DNA from: an uncultured Pelagibacteraceae bacterium
GTDB taxonomy: Bacteria > Pseudomonadota > Alphaproteobacteria > Pelagibacterales > Pelagibacteraceae
Direction: 5' to 3'
Length of the DNA: 64,000 nt
Assembly (NCBI GenBank): GCA_902636075.1
Contig: CACPQM010000001.1
Coordinates: 124,001 to 188,000, forward strand
Below the pieces are notes generated by a model that was not told the origin of the DNA, searched no databases, and worked only from the letters and a program-made list of their open reading frames with translations. Positions 35,479 through 43,747 of this stretch are shown piece after piece. Every line of letters begins with the position of its first letter. The stretch's first letter is position 1. Made by a program: the position numbers and the translations under genes.

Positions 35479-37133
35479 TGGAAATAAGATTAAGAGATCC
35501 AAAATTTTTGATGAAACTATCTAAATTGGGGTCTTTTCATCAATCAAAATTATCATTTCTAAGATCTTTTTTATCTGAATTTAAAGATTGGAAGTATAGC
35601 CGAGATTTATTTCAACTAAATGACAAAGGACATGGTAGAGCAGTTTACTCATTTACAAAAAACAAAAGAACATATTCTCTCATTTGTTTTGCTAGTGAAA
35701 TCAATGATGATGAAAGATCAGATAGAGTAATAGCCACTAAGTGGGATGCTGCTTTTACCTTATTTGATGGAATTCCATCAAAAGAAGACATAGATAGACT
35801 TAACAATAATGTTCCAAAACAAGAGGTTGGAAGACTTTCGTATAAGGAATTAACGTTATCAAGAGCTAACAAGTCAGTAAGAGTTTTCGACCATGTGGTT
35901 GACAGTTTATCAAATGGAGATCAACCTAATAAAGAAATTTTATCAAAGGTTGGGTATTTATATAGAACAACAGCAGTTTATGGATCAGGAAAATTTGGTT
36001 TAGCAGACAGGTTTAGAATTAAAAATAGAGAGGAAATCAGAGGACCTTTTAGATTAGAGATGATGCTAGTATATCTCGTTAGACAATTTACATTTGATCA
36101 GGTTAATCATATTGCAAAAAATAAAAATCCAAAACTAGCAGTAGAATTAGATCCTTCAATCAGCAGGAACTTAGGAATAGGAAATTCTACTGGCCTTGGC
36201 ATGGCTCCTTTTATTGTTAATCATCCTACTTTGTTGAATAATTGGATACATGCAAGAGAAACTGCTTTGAAACAAATAAGAGAAATAGAGCGAGTTTCAA
36301 AAAATGAGATTGATATTTTTTATAATTGCCTAATTAAATCTTTAAAGAATATAACCAGTTGGCACACAGATAGCGAATTTCAAAAAGAAAAAATCAAAGG
36401 TTTAATTGTCGATTTAAAAAAGTTTATTAAATTTATGAAAGAAGATTTTAAATTTCAAAATTCATATCAATTTAATCAAATTTACAACTGGTCAGAGGAA
36501 AATTTAAATGATGAATGTATAGAATATATTGTATCTATGATGATGGAGCCATTTGATGACATAGTTAATCCATTGATTACTCAAATGAGTTCTGATGAGG
36601 AAGAACATTTTAACATTCCTGTTGATAGAACTATTGAAGATTTAAGAAACATATTAGAAAATAAATATTCTGAAATACTTAAAATTGATTTTTTAAAAGA
36701 CGAAAATAATCAAAACTTTTGGTTTATATCAAAAAATAAAGAAGAGCCTAGAATAGGAGACAGATATATTGATGAGGGATCTGATTTAGAACAGCCATTA
36801 GCAATAGCAAGAGACATAAATAAACTTTATGATGCTGTATTTACAAAAAAAAATAGTTCTAAAATTGGTAAATTTTTAAAAGATAATAATCATTTAAGAC
36901 ACGTTGTCAGAAGAGCATTTATTGCAGAAAAGTTTCCTTATTCAGAAATCCAAGACAATACAATTGGGTCCAAACTAGTTCCAATTGATATGTTAAGATT
37001 AAAATTATCATTTTTTGGAGCTATAAAGTTTGATCCTAGATCAGATAAATGGTTGCGTATTTGCATGTTCCAAGGAGCACCTTTGCCTTCAGAATTGCGA
37101 AATTTTGATGATAAATGGATTTATAAATCATAA
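35478..37133 (+). CDS. Conserved-looking 551-residue protein of unknown function
   Basis: 551 residues, soluble, no signal peptide. Distinctive segments are SDRVIATKWDAAFTLFDGIP, GYLYRTTAVYGSGKFGLADR, FRLEMMLVYLVRQFTFDQVNHIA, GNSTGLGMAPFIVNHP and the C-terminal FGAIKFDPRSDKWLRICMFQGAPLP. The glycine-rich GNSTGLGMAPF stretch could be a ligand loop. Low-complexity is absent and codon use matches neighbours, so it is a real enzyme-sized gene. I do not recognise the family. It is coupled to the M19-like gene (TAATG) and lies 4 bp before a DUF3726 gene; the three probably act together. Confidence 0.7.
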   Translation: MEIRLRDPKFLMKLSKLGSFHQSKLSFLRSFLSEFKDWKYSRDLFQLNDKGHGRAVYSFTKNKRTYSLICFASEINDDERSDRVIATKWDAAFTLFDGIPSKEDIDRLNNNVPKQEVGRLSYKELTLSRANKSVRVFDHVVDSLSNGDQPNKEILSKVGYLYRTTAVYGSGKFGLADRFRIKNREEIRGPFRLEMMLVYLVRQFTFDQVNHIAKNKNPKLAVELDPSISRNLGIGNSTGLGMAPFIVNHPTLLNNWIHARETALKQIREIERVSKNEIDIFYNCLIKSLKNITSWHTDSEFQKEKIKGLIVDLKKFIKFMKEDFKFQNSYQFNQIYNWSEENLNDECIEYIVSMMMEPFDDIVNPLITQMSSDEEEHFNIPVDRTIEDLRNILENKYSEILKIDFLKDENNQNFWFISKNKEEPRIGDRYIDEGSDLEQPLAIARDINKLYDAVFTKKNSSKIGKFLKDNNHLRHVVRRAFIAEKFPYSEIQDNTIGSKLVPIDMLRLKLSFFGAIKFDPRSDKWLRICMFQGAPLPSELRNFDDKWIYKS

Positions 37134-37137
37134 ATAA

Positions 37138-37746
37138 ATGAGAAGCTTTAGTGAAATAGAAGTAACTACAAAAAAAGCATCTAAAGCTATTGGTTTTTCT
37201 TGGGGAGTATCAGAGGAGGTTGGAAAAAATATTCGATTACTAGAAATGTTTGGACTACCAGGTCTTAAAAATTTAAACCAATACTACAAAATTTATAAAA
37301 TCAGTAATTTTGAAAATATTGATGAAATATCGGTCTCAAATACTCCAAAGACTTTTTATTGTCCTATATCATCTGGATTAAATTTTTTTGATCAATCTTC
37401 ATCAATATCTAAATTCAATGAAATTGAAATTAATAAGATTGCTTTTCCACTTATATTTTTATCATTTGTAAGCAGAACTTCAGAAATTATTGGTAAGAGA
37501 ATTTTTTTAAAGATGGATGATAAAGAATTTTTATTTAATTTTAACGAGTCTATTTATTCAAACTATCTAACAGGAGATGTATTGGAAAAATCAGATAAAA
37601 TTAACTTAAAATTTTTAGATAATAAGAACAGTTTTACTGAAGATGATTGGTCTGAAATTTATAATTTATCTCTAAAAACTTACGTCGATGAAAGTGATAA
37701 ATCGAGGGAACGAACAGCAGGAGCTGGATTAACAGATAATGACTAA
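37138..37746 (+). CDS. DUF3726 family protein
   Basis: 202 residues. The N-terminus (SEIEVTTKKASKAIGFSWGVSEEVGKNIRLLE) and the conserved C-terminal tail (SRERTAGAGLTDND) fit DUF3726, a family with no known function. The RxxxAGAGLTDND end reads like an interaction or cofactor motif. It sits 4 bp after the 551-aa gene and overlaps the next tiny gene by 8 bp. The family call is from memory and is moderate. Confidence 0.7.
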   Translation: MRSFSEIEVTTKKASKAIGFSWGVSEEVGKNIRLLEMFGLPGLKNLNQYYKIYKISNFENIDEISVSNTPKTFYCPISSGLNFFDQSSSISKFNEIEINKIAFPLIFLSFVSRTSEIIGKRIFLKMDDKEFLFNFNESIYSNYLTGDVLEKSDKINLKFLDNKNSFTEDDWSEIYNLSLKTYVDESDKSRERTAGAGLTDND

Positions 37747-37906
37747 AGAATATGATGCAGAATTAAATAAGAATTTAGAAGCAGATTTAAATGATATTTG
37801 TGAAGAGTGTAAAAAAGAAGATGAAAGTGTAACTCAAAATTTATTCCTTACTGGTTTTAAAATATGCAAATCTTGCAGAACATCTAAAACTGTTTTTCCT
37901 TTTTAG
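37739..37906 (+). CDS. Tiny CxxC-CxxC protein (55 aa), last gene of the M19-like operon
   Basis: Absent from the ORF track because of its size. ATG at 37739 overlaps the DUF3726 stop; it encodes 55 residues ending TAG at 37906. It starts MTKEYDAELNKNLEADL and carries two Cys pairs, ICEECKK and ICKSCRTS, spaced by about 20 residues, which suggests a small zinc ribbon. Overlap with DUF3726 and lack of frame breaks support a real gene. It ends convergently, overlapping the Yip1 gene by 4 bp. Function unknown; a zinc or partner-binding subunit is possible. Confidence 0.7.
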   Translation: MTKEYDAELNKNLEADLNDICEECKKEDESVTQNLFLTGFKICKSCRTSKTVFPF

Positions 37907-38448
37907 CTAATATTACTAATTGGAATTGAATTCATTCTATTAATTATGAAAGTTATAGATAGGAACGCTATTATTAGAAAAGATAAAAATACTATTCCAA
38001 ATGATTTTAAATTAGATTTTAAATTCAAAATTTGTTTTGTTGATATTATGAGAGATGCAAAAATCCAAAATTGAGTAAGGAAAATAATTGGTAGAACTAA
38101 GTCAGGTGTTACTGCAAAAAACCTAATTAAACCTGGCGCATGAGCATATCCCACAGCTATTAAAATTTTTTTGAAAGGCACCTTATTCCCTTTATCTGGA
38201 AAAATTTTTACTCCAATTACAAAAATAAAAATAGCCCAAACAAACCATGTTAATAGAGCTGTCAAGCCTGAGATGCCAATTGATGTTCTCACAATTGAAT
38301 TTGCCGCTACTGCTCCCGCAACACCATCAAGTATCATTACAAGACCAGCAAAATAGATTGCAGCCTCACCAAAGTATTTATTATCTCTATATAAGCTTTT
38401 ATCTAATTTTAAAGATTTAAAAAAAATTTCTAAAAATTGTGCGAACAT
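37903..38448 (-). CDS. Yip1-family integral membrane protein
   Basis: 181 residues with about five hydrophobic helices (for example IYFAGLVMILDGVAGAV, LTALLTWFVWAIFIFVIGVKIF, LVLPIIFLTQFWIFASLIIST, IVFLSFLIIAFLSITFI). The arrangement, with a KILIAVGYAHAPGLIRF segment in the middle, fits bacterial Yip1-domain proteins. It follows the GcvT-like gene on the minus strand after a hairpin. The function of bacterial Yip1 proteins is poorly known. Confidence 0.75.
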   Translation of the reverse strand: MFAQFLEIFFKSLKLDKSLYRDNKYFGEAAIYFAGLVMILDGVAGAVAANSIVRTSIGISGLTALLTWFVWAIFIFVIGVKIFPDKGNKVPFKKILIAVGYAHAPGLIRFFAVTPDLVLPIIFLTQFWIFASLIISTKQILNLKSNLKSFGIVFLSFLIIAFLSITFIINRMNSIPISNIS

Positions 38449-38455
38449 TTTAATT

Positions 38456-38478
38456 AGGGAGGAGCTAAACTCCTCCCT
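38456..38478 (-). terminator. Hairpin between the GcvT-like and Yip1 genes
   Basis: AGGGAGGAG (38456-38464) and CTCCTCCCT (38470-38478) form a perfect 9-bp, GC-rich stem around a 5-nt loop in an otherwise AT-rich region. On the minus strand it follows the GcvT-like stop by about 10 bases. No clear T-run follows it, so it may be a partial terminator or an mRNA stabiliser, or it may mask the ribosome binding region of the Yip1 gene. Confidence 0.6.
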
Positions 38479-38487
38479 TAAAGTTAT

Positions 38488-39846
38488 TTAACCTTTTACA
38501 ACTTCTCTTGTATTTGCGTTGTAAGATTCTTTAAATGGTATATCTACAATTACTGCATCAACAGGTTTACCTGGAGTTTCAGAATATATCTCTGGCAAAT
38601 GTACCTTAAACTTAGATCCTACCTTTCCTTTTGGAAATCCATTTGCGTTCAATGTACCATCAAATGGCACATAGCCCATAGCAATGTTCTGTTTTTTTTC
38701 AGGATGATACCAAGGAGAAGTAATAAAGCCTATAGGTTCTCCACCACCCTCATCAGAAATTAGCCAAAAGTCAGGAGCATATTCCTCAATTGGTTTTCCA
38801 CCTAATTCAAGACCAACTAATTGAAGTTTGTATGGTTTGTGACCTGCTTTTAAATCAGATTTCATTTTTTCAAGAGCTTTCTTACCTACGTAATCTGCCT
38901 TCTTGTTCCATTCTCCTTTTCCAGATAATGATACTTGATAACCTAAATTACATTGAAAAGGATTATGTTGATTGTCCATGTCTTGACCCCAAGAAAGAAT
39001 TCCAGCTTGAATTCTTCTATGGTGCGCAGGGGCAATAACCATTAGGCTATGTTTTTTTCCTGCTTCAAGAACTGCATTCCACATATCCTCAGCATATAAA
39101 GTACATTCTCTTAAATAAATTTCGTAACCAGCTTCACCTGAAAATCCTGATTGAGATATCACACAACTTCTACCACCGATTTTAGCCTCTGCTAAACCGT
39201 AGAATGGCATATTGTCAAAATCAACTTGATCTCCACATAAATCTTTCATTAATGCTTTAGATTTTGGCCCCTGTATCTGAACTGGGCTTACATCTATCTC
39301 ATCAATTTCTACGTTAAATCTCTCGTCAGCATTTACGCCTTGTAAATAAAGACCTATATCACTATCAGATAAACTGAACCAAAATTCGTCTTTTGATAAT
39401 CTTAAAAGTATGGGATCATTTAATACGCCGCCATATGCGTTGCAAAGAATTACATATCTTGCTCTCATTGGAGAGATTTTTGTAGCATCTCTTGTAATTA
39501 CATAGTCTACAAATTTTTCTGCATCAGGACCCTTCACTCTAATTTGTCTTTCAACAGCAACATTCCACATTGTTACATGATTAACAATTGCATCATACTC
39601 GACCATTGCACCACCATCTTCAGGTTTTACATAGCCTCTTGGGTGATAAATACGATTATATACAGTTGCTCTCCAACAACCTGCTTTCATTGATAAATGC
39701 CAGTAGGGTGATTTTCTTACACGAGTTGAAATCAACATTTCTACTTTTGTAGGTCCGCTTTGTCTTAAATTATAAGGCACTTTTCTATCAGATTGATCTA
39801 CTGATGTTACGTGTCTTAGCTTACTATAGTCAAATTCTTTAGACAT
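38488..39846 (-). CDS. GcvT-family THF-dependent aminomethyl/demethylase-like protein
   Basis: 452 residues, longer than GcvT or DmdA (about 370). The GcvT/DmdA core is visible: VERQIRVKGPDAEKFVDYVITRD, VQIQGPKSKALMKDL, SQSGFSGEAGYEIYLRE and GYQVSLSGKGEWNKKADYVGKKAL, followed by the C-terminal barrel. The first 80 residues (STRVRKSPYWHLSMKAGCW) are an extension rich in aromatic residues. Such proteins move a methyl group from a small donor to tetrahydrofolate. It overlaps an upstream MetF-like gene by 8 bp, suggesting that the methyl-THF product is processed by the neighbour. The donor is unknown; betaine- or DMSP-type osmolytes are candidates given ProX/ProW upstream. Confidence 0.82.
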   Translation of the reverse strand: MSKEFDYSKLRHVTSVDQSDRKVPYNLRQSGPTKVEMLISTRVRKSPYWHLSMKAGCWRATVYNRIYHPRGYVKPEDGGAMVEYDAIVNHVTMWNVAVERQIRVKGPDAEKFVDYVITRDATKISPMRARYVILCNAYGGVLNDPILLRLSKDEFWFSLSDSDIGLYLQGVNADERFNVEIDEIDVSPVQIQGPKSKALMKDLCGDQVDFDNMPFYGLAEAKIGGRSCVISQSGFSGEAGYEIYLRECTLYAEDMWNAVLEAGKKHSLMVIAPAHHRRIQAGILSWGQDMDNQHNPFQCNLGYQVSLSGKGEWNKKADYVGKKALEKMKSDLKAGHKPYKLQLVGLELGGKPIEEYAPDFWLISDEGGGEPIGFITSPWYHPEKKQNIAMGYVPFDGTLNANGFPKGKVGSKFKVHLPEIYSETPGKPVDAVIVDIPFKESYNANTREVVKG

Positions 39847-40567
39847 AGTTATTCTCCTTCAACCACTTGTTTGTTTCCTTCAAGCCGCCGAATGTATAAA
39901 TGTGAAAATAATCAGTATGCGATTTAACTTTCCCAATTAGATCATTAGGGTCTTTAGGTTTCAATAAATCTAATGCCTTAGTAAAATTAGATTTAAGAAA
40001 GTTAATGGAATTTTTTGCCCCTACAATATTTGCAAACTTTATTAAGCTTGAAATTTTCATGGGCCCAGTTATTCCAACATGAACTGGTATCGTTTGTTTA
40101 GAAATGAAATCAACGATAGGCTGAGAATCTAATAACCATTGGGTTACAATATAATCAGCGTAAGGCTTTTTATCCATCATTGCTTTTTCTAATTCTGAAT
40201 CGGATATATCAGGACTACCCTCTGGATGTCCAGCAATTCCAATCTTAATTCCATCAAATAATCCTGTCTCTAATATTTGATATGAGCTGTCAAATTTTCC
40301 AACTGGGTCTCTACTTCCACCTATAGCCAATATCTGTTTCACACCTAAATCTTTACATCTCGAAATGTAGTCTTTAAGTTCTTCTTCATTATTTATTGAT
40401 CTAGCTGGGAAGTGGGGTACTGGATTAAATCCTTTCTTAACCAAGTCACCAGATTTATCCGCAGTTTCTTTATAATCTCCTCCAGGTAGCATAGTCACAT
40501 AAACATCTTTAACTTCAGGTAAAGTATCAAGATCTGTGTGAGGTCCAATTTCTAATGAAAAATTCAT
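39839..40567 (-). CDS. Methylenetetrahydrofolate reductase-like protein (MetF superfamily)
   Basis: 242 residues, shorter than classical MetF (about 290). The barrel is recognisable from FSLEIGPHTDLDTLPEV (position of the usual catalytic Glu), DVYVTMLPGGDY, KQILAIGGSRDPVGKF, GIAGHPEGSP and ADYIVTQWLLDSQPIVDFI. FAD-linked MetF enzymes interconvert methylene-THF and methyl-THF. It precedes and overlaps a GcvT-like methyltransferase gene. A role in oxidising the methyl-THF produced there is plausible. It has diverged enough that a different C1-THF reaction is possible. Confidence 0.8.
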   Translation of the reverse strand: MNFSLEIGPHTDLDTLPEVKDVYVTMLPGGDYKETADKSGDLVKKGFNPVPHFPARSINNEEELKDYISRCKDLGVKQILAIGGSRDPVGKFDSSYQILETGLFDGIKIGIAGHPEGSPDISDSELEKAMMDKKPYADYIVTQWLLDSQPIVDFISKQTIPVHVGITGPMKISSLIKFANIVGAKNSINFLKSNFTKALDLLKPKDPNDLIGKVKSHTDYFHIYTFGGLKETNKWLKENNYV

Positions 40568-40629
40568 TTTTGAATAATTATTTATTTTAAAATGTCTGTC
40601 TAGAAAAATCGTAAGCTAAAATGTCAGAG

Positions 40630-41514
40630 CTATTTTTTCTGGCCTCTGTGCTTTTGAATTCTCTCACCATATTTCTGAGTTACCCTATCAAAGATAATTG
40701 CTAAAGCAACTATGGCTAGCCCATTCATCATTCCAAGTGCTAAATACTGATTTGAAATTGCTTGTAAAATAGGTACTCCAAGACCTTTTACCCCAATCAT
40801 AGATGCAATAACTACCATGGCTAAAGCCATCATAATTGTTTGGTTAATACCTGCAAAAATAGTTGGTAGAGAAAGAGGTATTTGAACTGATTTTAACTTC
40901 TGCATAGGTGTTGCGCCAAATGCTTCACTTGCCTCAAGTGTTTCTTTATCTACTTCTCTAATCCCAAGATTTGTTAGCCTGACTACTGGAGGTAAAGCAT
41001 ATATGCATACTGCCAATAAACCAGGGACTTTTCCGATACCCAAAAGCATAATTATTGGAATTAGATACACAAAACTTGGAATCGTTTGCATCATGTCCAA
41101 TACGGGTAGAATAGTTTTTTCTGCTCTACTTGATTTTGACATTAATACTCCAATAGGTATTCCAACAACAATACAGACAAGTGTAGAAACAGAAATTATA
41201 GCAACAGTTGCCATACAATTTTTCCACATCCCAAAATAACCTATAATTAGAAAACAAATTACAGTTCCTATAACCAGCTTAATACTTCTTGAACCAATCC
41301 AAGCCAACAGAGCAAATGTTCCTATGACTAAAGGCCAAGGACTATTTACTAATAACTTTTCTAACCAAATTAAAAAATATAGTAGTGGATCAAAAAAACT
41401 TTCTATTCCATCTCCATAAGCTCTTGAAAAATCTTTAAAACTTAAATCAATACCCTTTTTCAGCTCCCTAAGAGCTGTTCTATCCATTACAGGTATCGAA
41501 TTTAAGAAATCCAT
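40630..41514 (-). CDS. proW: Glycine-betaine-type ABC transporter permease (ProW)
   Basis: 294 residues, normal ProW size. N-terminal MDFLNSIPVMDRTALRELKK is the extended cytoplasmic/periplasmic tail of ProW, followed by about six helices. The EAA loop is LEASEAFGATPMQKLKSVQIPLSLP, and SFVYLIPIIMLLGIGKVPG is typical. It forms the channel for the betaine binding protein encoded upstream. The ATPase gene ProV is not in this operon. A hairpin separates it from proX. Confidence 0.92.
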   Translation of the reverse strand: MDFLNSIPVMDRTALRELKKGIDLSFKDFSRAYGDGIESFFDPLLYFLIWLEKLLVNSPWPLVIGTFALLAWIGSRSIKLVIGTVICFLIIGYFGMWKNCMATVAIISVSTLVCIVVGIPIGVLMSKSSRAEKTILPVLDMMQTIPSFVYLIPIIMLLGIGKVPGLLAVCIYALPPVVRLTNLGIREVDKETLEASEAFGATPMQKLKSVQIPLSLPTIFAGINQTIMMALAMVVIASMIGVKGLGVPILQAISNQYLALGMMNGLAIVALAIIFDRVTQKYGERIQKHRGQKK

Positions 41515-41521
41515 TTTTTTA

Positions 41522-41548
41522 ACTGAACCCGTTATAAACGGGTTCAGT
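41522..41548 (-). other. Perfect 11-bp hairpin between proX and proW
   Basis: ACTGAACCCGT (41522-41532) and ACGGGTTCAGT (41538-41548) are exact reverse complements around TATAA. On the minus strand it lies between the proX stop and the proW start, and is followed by A residues instead of a T-run, so it is not a classical intrinsic terminator. It more likely stabilises the proX mRNA 3-prime end or limits proW expression. Confidence 0.8.
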
Positions 41549-41562
41549 AATATTTACACTAA

Positions 41563-42573
41563 TTATAGTGCTTTTTTTATTTTTGCAGCAGCTTCACTTG
41601 AAACCCACTTAGACCAAACATCTTCTTGGTTTGTTAGGAATTCAATTGCAGCATCAGCACCCTCTGCTTGGTTTTCACCCATCCAAACTAACATACTGTT
41701 CATTACTGGACCTGGATAAGTTCTTTTTTTGAAATAATCCATACCAGCACTTCCAGCTGTATTTTTGAAATTGTCAGTTACGATTGTGTAAACTTCAGAT
41801 TTTGTCCATGAAGTTGCTTTAGGGTCTCCACATTCTTGTTCTGGTAAAACTATACATTTATCCCAGTTATCTTTTCCACCCCAAGCTCCCATGTCCACAG
41901 CTCTCATATCATATTTACCAATGATAGCTGTTGGTGACCAATAGTAACCAAACCAGTTTTCACCTCTTTCAGCAGCTTTAGCAATTGATCCATCTAATCC
42001 TGCAGCAGAACCTGTTTCAACAATAGCCCAACCTTTTGCTTCCATGTCAAAAGCTTTGTAAAGATTTCTATTACTTAGTTCACAGTTCCATCCTGGAGGA
42101 CAAATATGAAACCCACCTTTTGATGGATCCTCTGGATGAGGAAATAGATCCGGTCTTGCCAAAATTGCTTCAGCAGTTGTAAGTTCAGGATGTTTTTCTA
42201 AAGTAGCAGGTAACACCCACCATCCTTCACCTAAACCAGTAATAGGTGCTTTATTAAGTGAGTGCATTCTTCCTTCATCAACTGCTTTATTTAAAGCAAT
42301 GATTGCAGCGTTAGCCCAAAATTCTGGGGCTACATCTGGTTCACCTTTTTCTTGCATAGATGCAAAAGTTGGCTGAGTTGCACCAGGCACAAGCTCAACA
42401 TTACATCCATAACCTTCTTCTAATATGATTTTGTCAACTTCAGCCATGAAGTTTGCAGAAGCCCAGTTCATATTAGCAATACTAATGTCTCCACATTTTG
42501 CATTAGCAACATTACCGAAAGATGTAACGCCTAAAACAAATAATGCAGAAAGTAAGATTCTTTTTAATTTCAT
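41563..42573 (-). CDS. proX: Glycine-betaine-type ABC transporter substrate-binding protein (ProX)
   Basis: 336 residues with a signal peptide (MKLKRILLSALFVLGVTSFGNVANAK). OpuAC-family fold with many tryptophans for a cation cage: ANMNWASANF, GLGEGWWVLP, WFGYYWSPTAI. Paired cysteines (ICPPGWNCEL) are probable disulfides. A good ribosome binding site (TTAGGAGAAATA) precedes the ATG. It is divergent from bhmT, and the two probably share control. Glycine betaine is the likely ligand; proline betaine, DMSP or choline are possible. Confidence 0.92.
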   Translation of the reverse strand: MKLKRILLSALFVLGVTSFGNVANAKCGDISIANMNWASANFMAEVDKIILEEGYGCNVELVPGATQPTFASMQEKGEPDVAPEFWANAAIIALNKAVDEGRMHSLNKAPITGLGEGWWVLPATLEKHPELTTAEAILARPDLFPHPEDPSKGGFHICPPGWNCELSNRNLYKAFDMEAKGWAIVETGSAAGLDGSIAKAAERGENWFGYYWSPTAIIGKYDMRAVDMGAWGGKDNWDKCIVLPEQECGDPKATSWTKSEVYTIVTDNFKNTAGSAGMDYFKKRTYPGPVMNSMLVWMGENQAEGADAAIEFLTNQEDVWSKWVSSEAAAKIKKAL

Positions 42574-42629
42574 TATTTCTCCTAATTAATTAATTATAAA
42601 TCATCAGAACATATAGATGGAAAAATTGC

Positions 42630-42652
42630 AAACTAGTTTCAACTTTGAGTTG
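42630..42652. promoter_or_regulatory. Palindromic region between divergent proX and bhmT
   Basis: AAACTAGTTT (42630-42639) is a perfect 10-bp palindrome immediately followed by CAACTTTGAGTTG (42640-42652), a 5-bp inverted repeat with TTG spacer. Both lie in the 132-bp space between the divergent betaine importer and bhmT genes, so a regulator site is possible. No matching site was found by eye elsewhere. Confidence 0.3.
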
Positions 42653-42705
42653 TGTTAAAATTGTCTTTAAACTCTCTTTATTTAGAAATAAATTATTAAA
42701 TAAAT

Positions 42706-43746
42706 ATGAATAAAAATTTATTATCAAGATTAGATGAGGGTCCCGTAATATTCGCAGAGGGATATTTATTTGCGATGGAAAGGAGAGGATATCTTTCTGC
42801 AGGTCCATTTGTGCCAGAAGTAGTTTTAGAGCATCCAGATGTAGTTACACAATTACATAGAGAATTTATTAGAGCTGGTTCAGATATTGTTCAAGCTTTC
42901 ACCTATTATGGACATAGAGAGAAATTAAGAATTATTGGAAAAGAACATTTGCTAGAGCCGATGCAAAAAAATGCACTTAAAATTGCAAAGGATGCTGCGA
43001 AAGAATTTAAAGATTTAGATTTAATGGTTTGTGGAGATGTTGCTAATACAAATATTTTTGATCCAAAAGACAAAAACTCATTCAAAGAATGTCAAAAGAT
43101 GTACGAAGAGCAAGTGCTTTGGGCAAAAGAGGCAGGAGTTGACTTTGTAGTCGCAGAAACAATTAATTGGGTAGATGAAATGAAGATAGCTTTAAAAGCA
43201 ATTAAGGATGAAGGTTTGATTGCAGTTGCCAATTATGCAATACCTCGTGGTGATTTGACAAGAGATGGCCACACTGCTGAAGATGCATGTAAAATAATTG
43301 AAGATCTTGGTGCTGATGTTGTTGGTTTGAATTGTTACAGAGGTCCAGAAATGACCATGAAACTTTTAAAAAAAATAAGAAAAAAAGTTTCCTGTCATGT
43401 TGCAGGTCTTCCTGTTCCATATAGAACAACAGAGGAAGAACCAGGATTTTTGAATCAAACAGATCACGGATGTGACTGCATTCCTGGAGGAAATGCATTC
43501 CCTGTTGCTCTAGATAATTTATATTGTAACAGATTTGAAATGGCTGAATTTGCAAAAGAATGTCTTAAAGAAAAAATTAATTTAATCGGTATTTGTTGTG
43601 GTGCTGAAGCTCATCATGTTAGAGAAATGGCTGTTGCAGTTGGTAAAAAACCAATTGCCATGAAGTACATGCCAGATATGACTAAACATTTTCACCATGG
43701 GACAGACAAGACATTGAAAGACGTCAATAAACAAATAAAATACTAA
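42706..43746 (+). CDS. bhmT: Betaine-homocysteine S-methyltransferase
   Basis: 346 residues. It transfers a methyl group from glycine betaine to homocysteine, giving dimethylglycine and methionine. Zinc-binding cysteines are visible in VVGLNCYRGPEMT and IGICCGAEAHHVREMA. The N-terminal EGYLFAMERRGYLSAGPFVPEVVLEHP and FTYYGHREKLRIIG fit BHMT. It starts the long plus-strand run, followed 1 bp later by a dimethylglycine-dehydrogenase-like gene, and is divergent from the betaine importer. This gives an import, demethylate, oxidise order. A different methyl donor such as DMSP remains possible. Confidence 0.9.
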   Translation: MNKNLLSRLDEGPVIFAEGYLFAMERRGYLSAGPFVPEVVLEHPDVVTQLHREFIRAGSDIVQAFTYYGHREKLRIIGKEHLLEPMQKNALKIAKDAAKEFKDLDLMVCGDVANTNIFDPKDKNSFKECQKMYEEQVLWAKEAGVDFVVAETINWVDEMKIALKAIKDEGLIAVANYAIPRGDLTRDGHTAEDACKIIEDLGADVVGLNCYRGPEMTMKLLKKIRKKVSCHVAGLPVPYRTTEEEPGFLNQTDHGCDCIPGGNAFPVALDNLYCNRFEMAEFAKECLKEKINLIGICCGAEAHHVREMAVAVGKKPIAMKYMPDMTKHFHHGTDKTLKDVNKQIKY

Positions 43747-43747
43747 C

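Noticed and set aside
38488-39846. Naming the 452-aa GcvT-like protein DmdA (DMSP demethylase).
   Set aside because: It is about 80 residues longer than DmdA and no decisive DmdA-specific residue could be checked; a general family call is safer.
42574-42705. Possible SAM-II or SAM-V riboswitch before bhmT (ATTGCAAAC and GTTAAAAT resemble parts of the consensus).
   Set aside because: The required P1 stem around the ATTGC segment and the GCTAAAAAGG-like 3-prime element could not be built from the sequence, so only a palindrome was reported. A covariance-model search would settle it.
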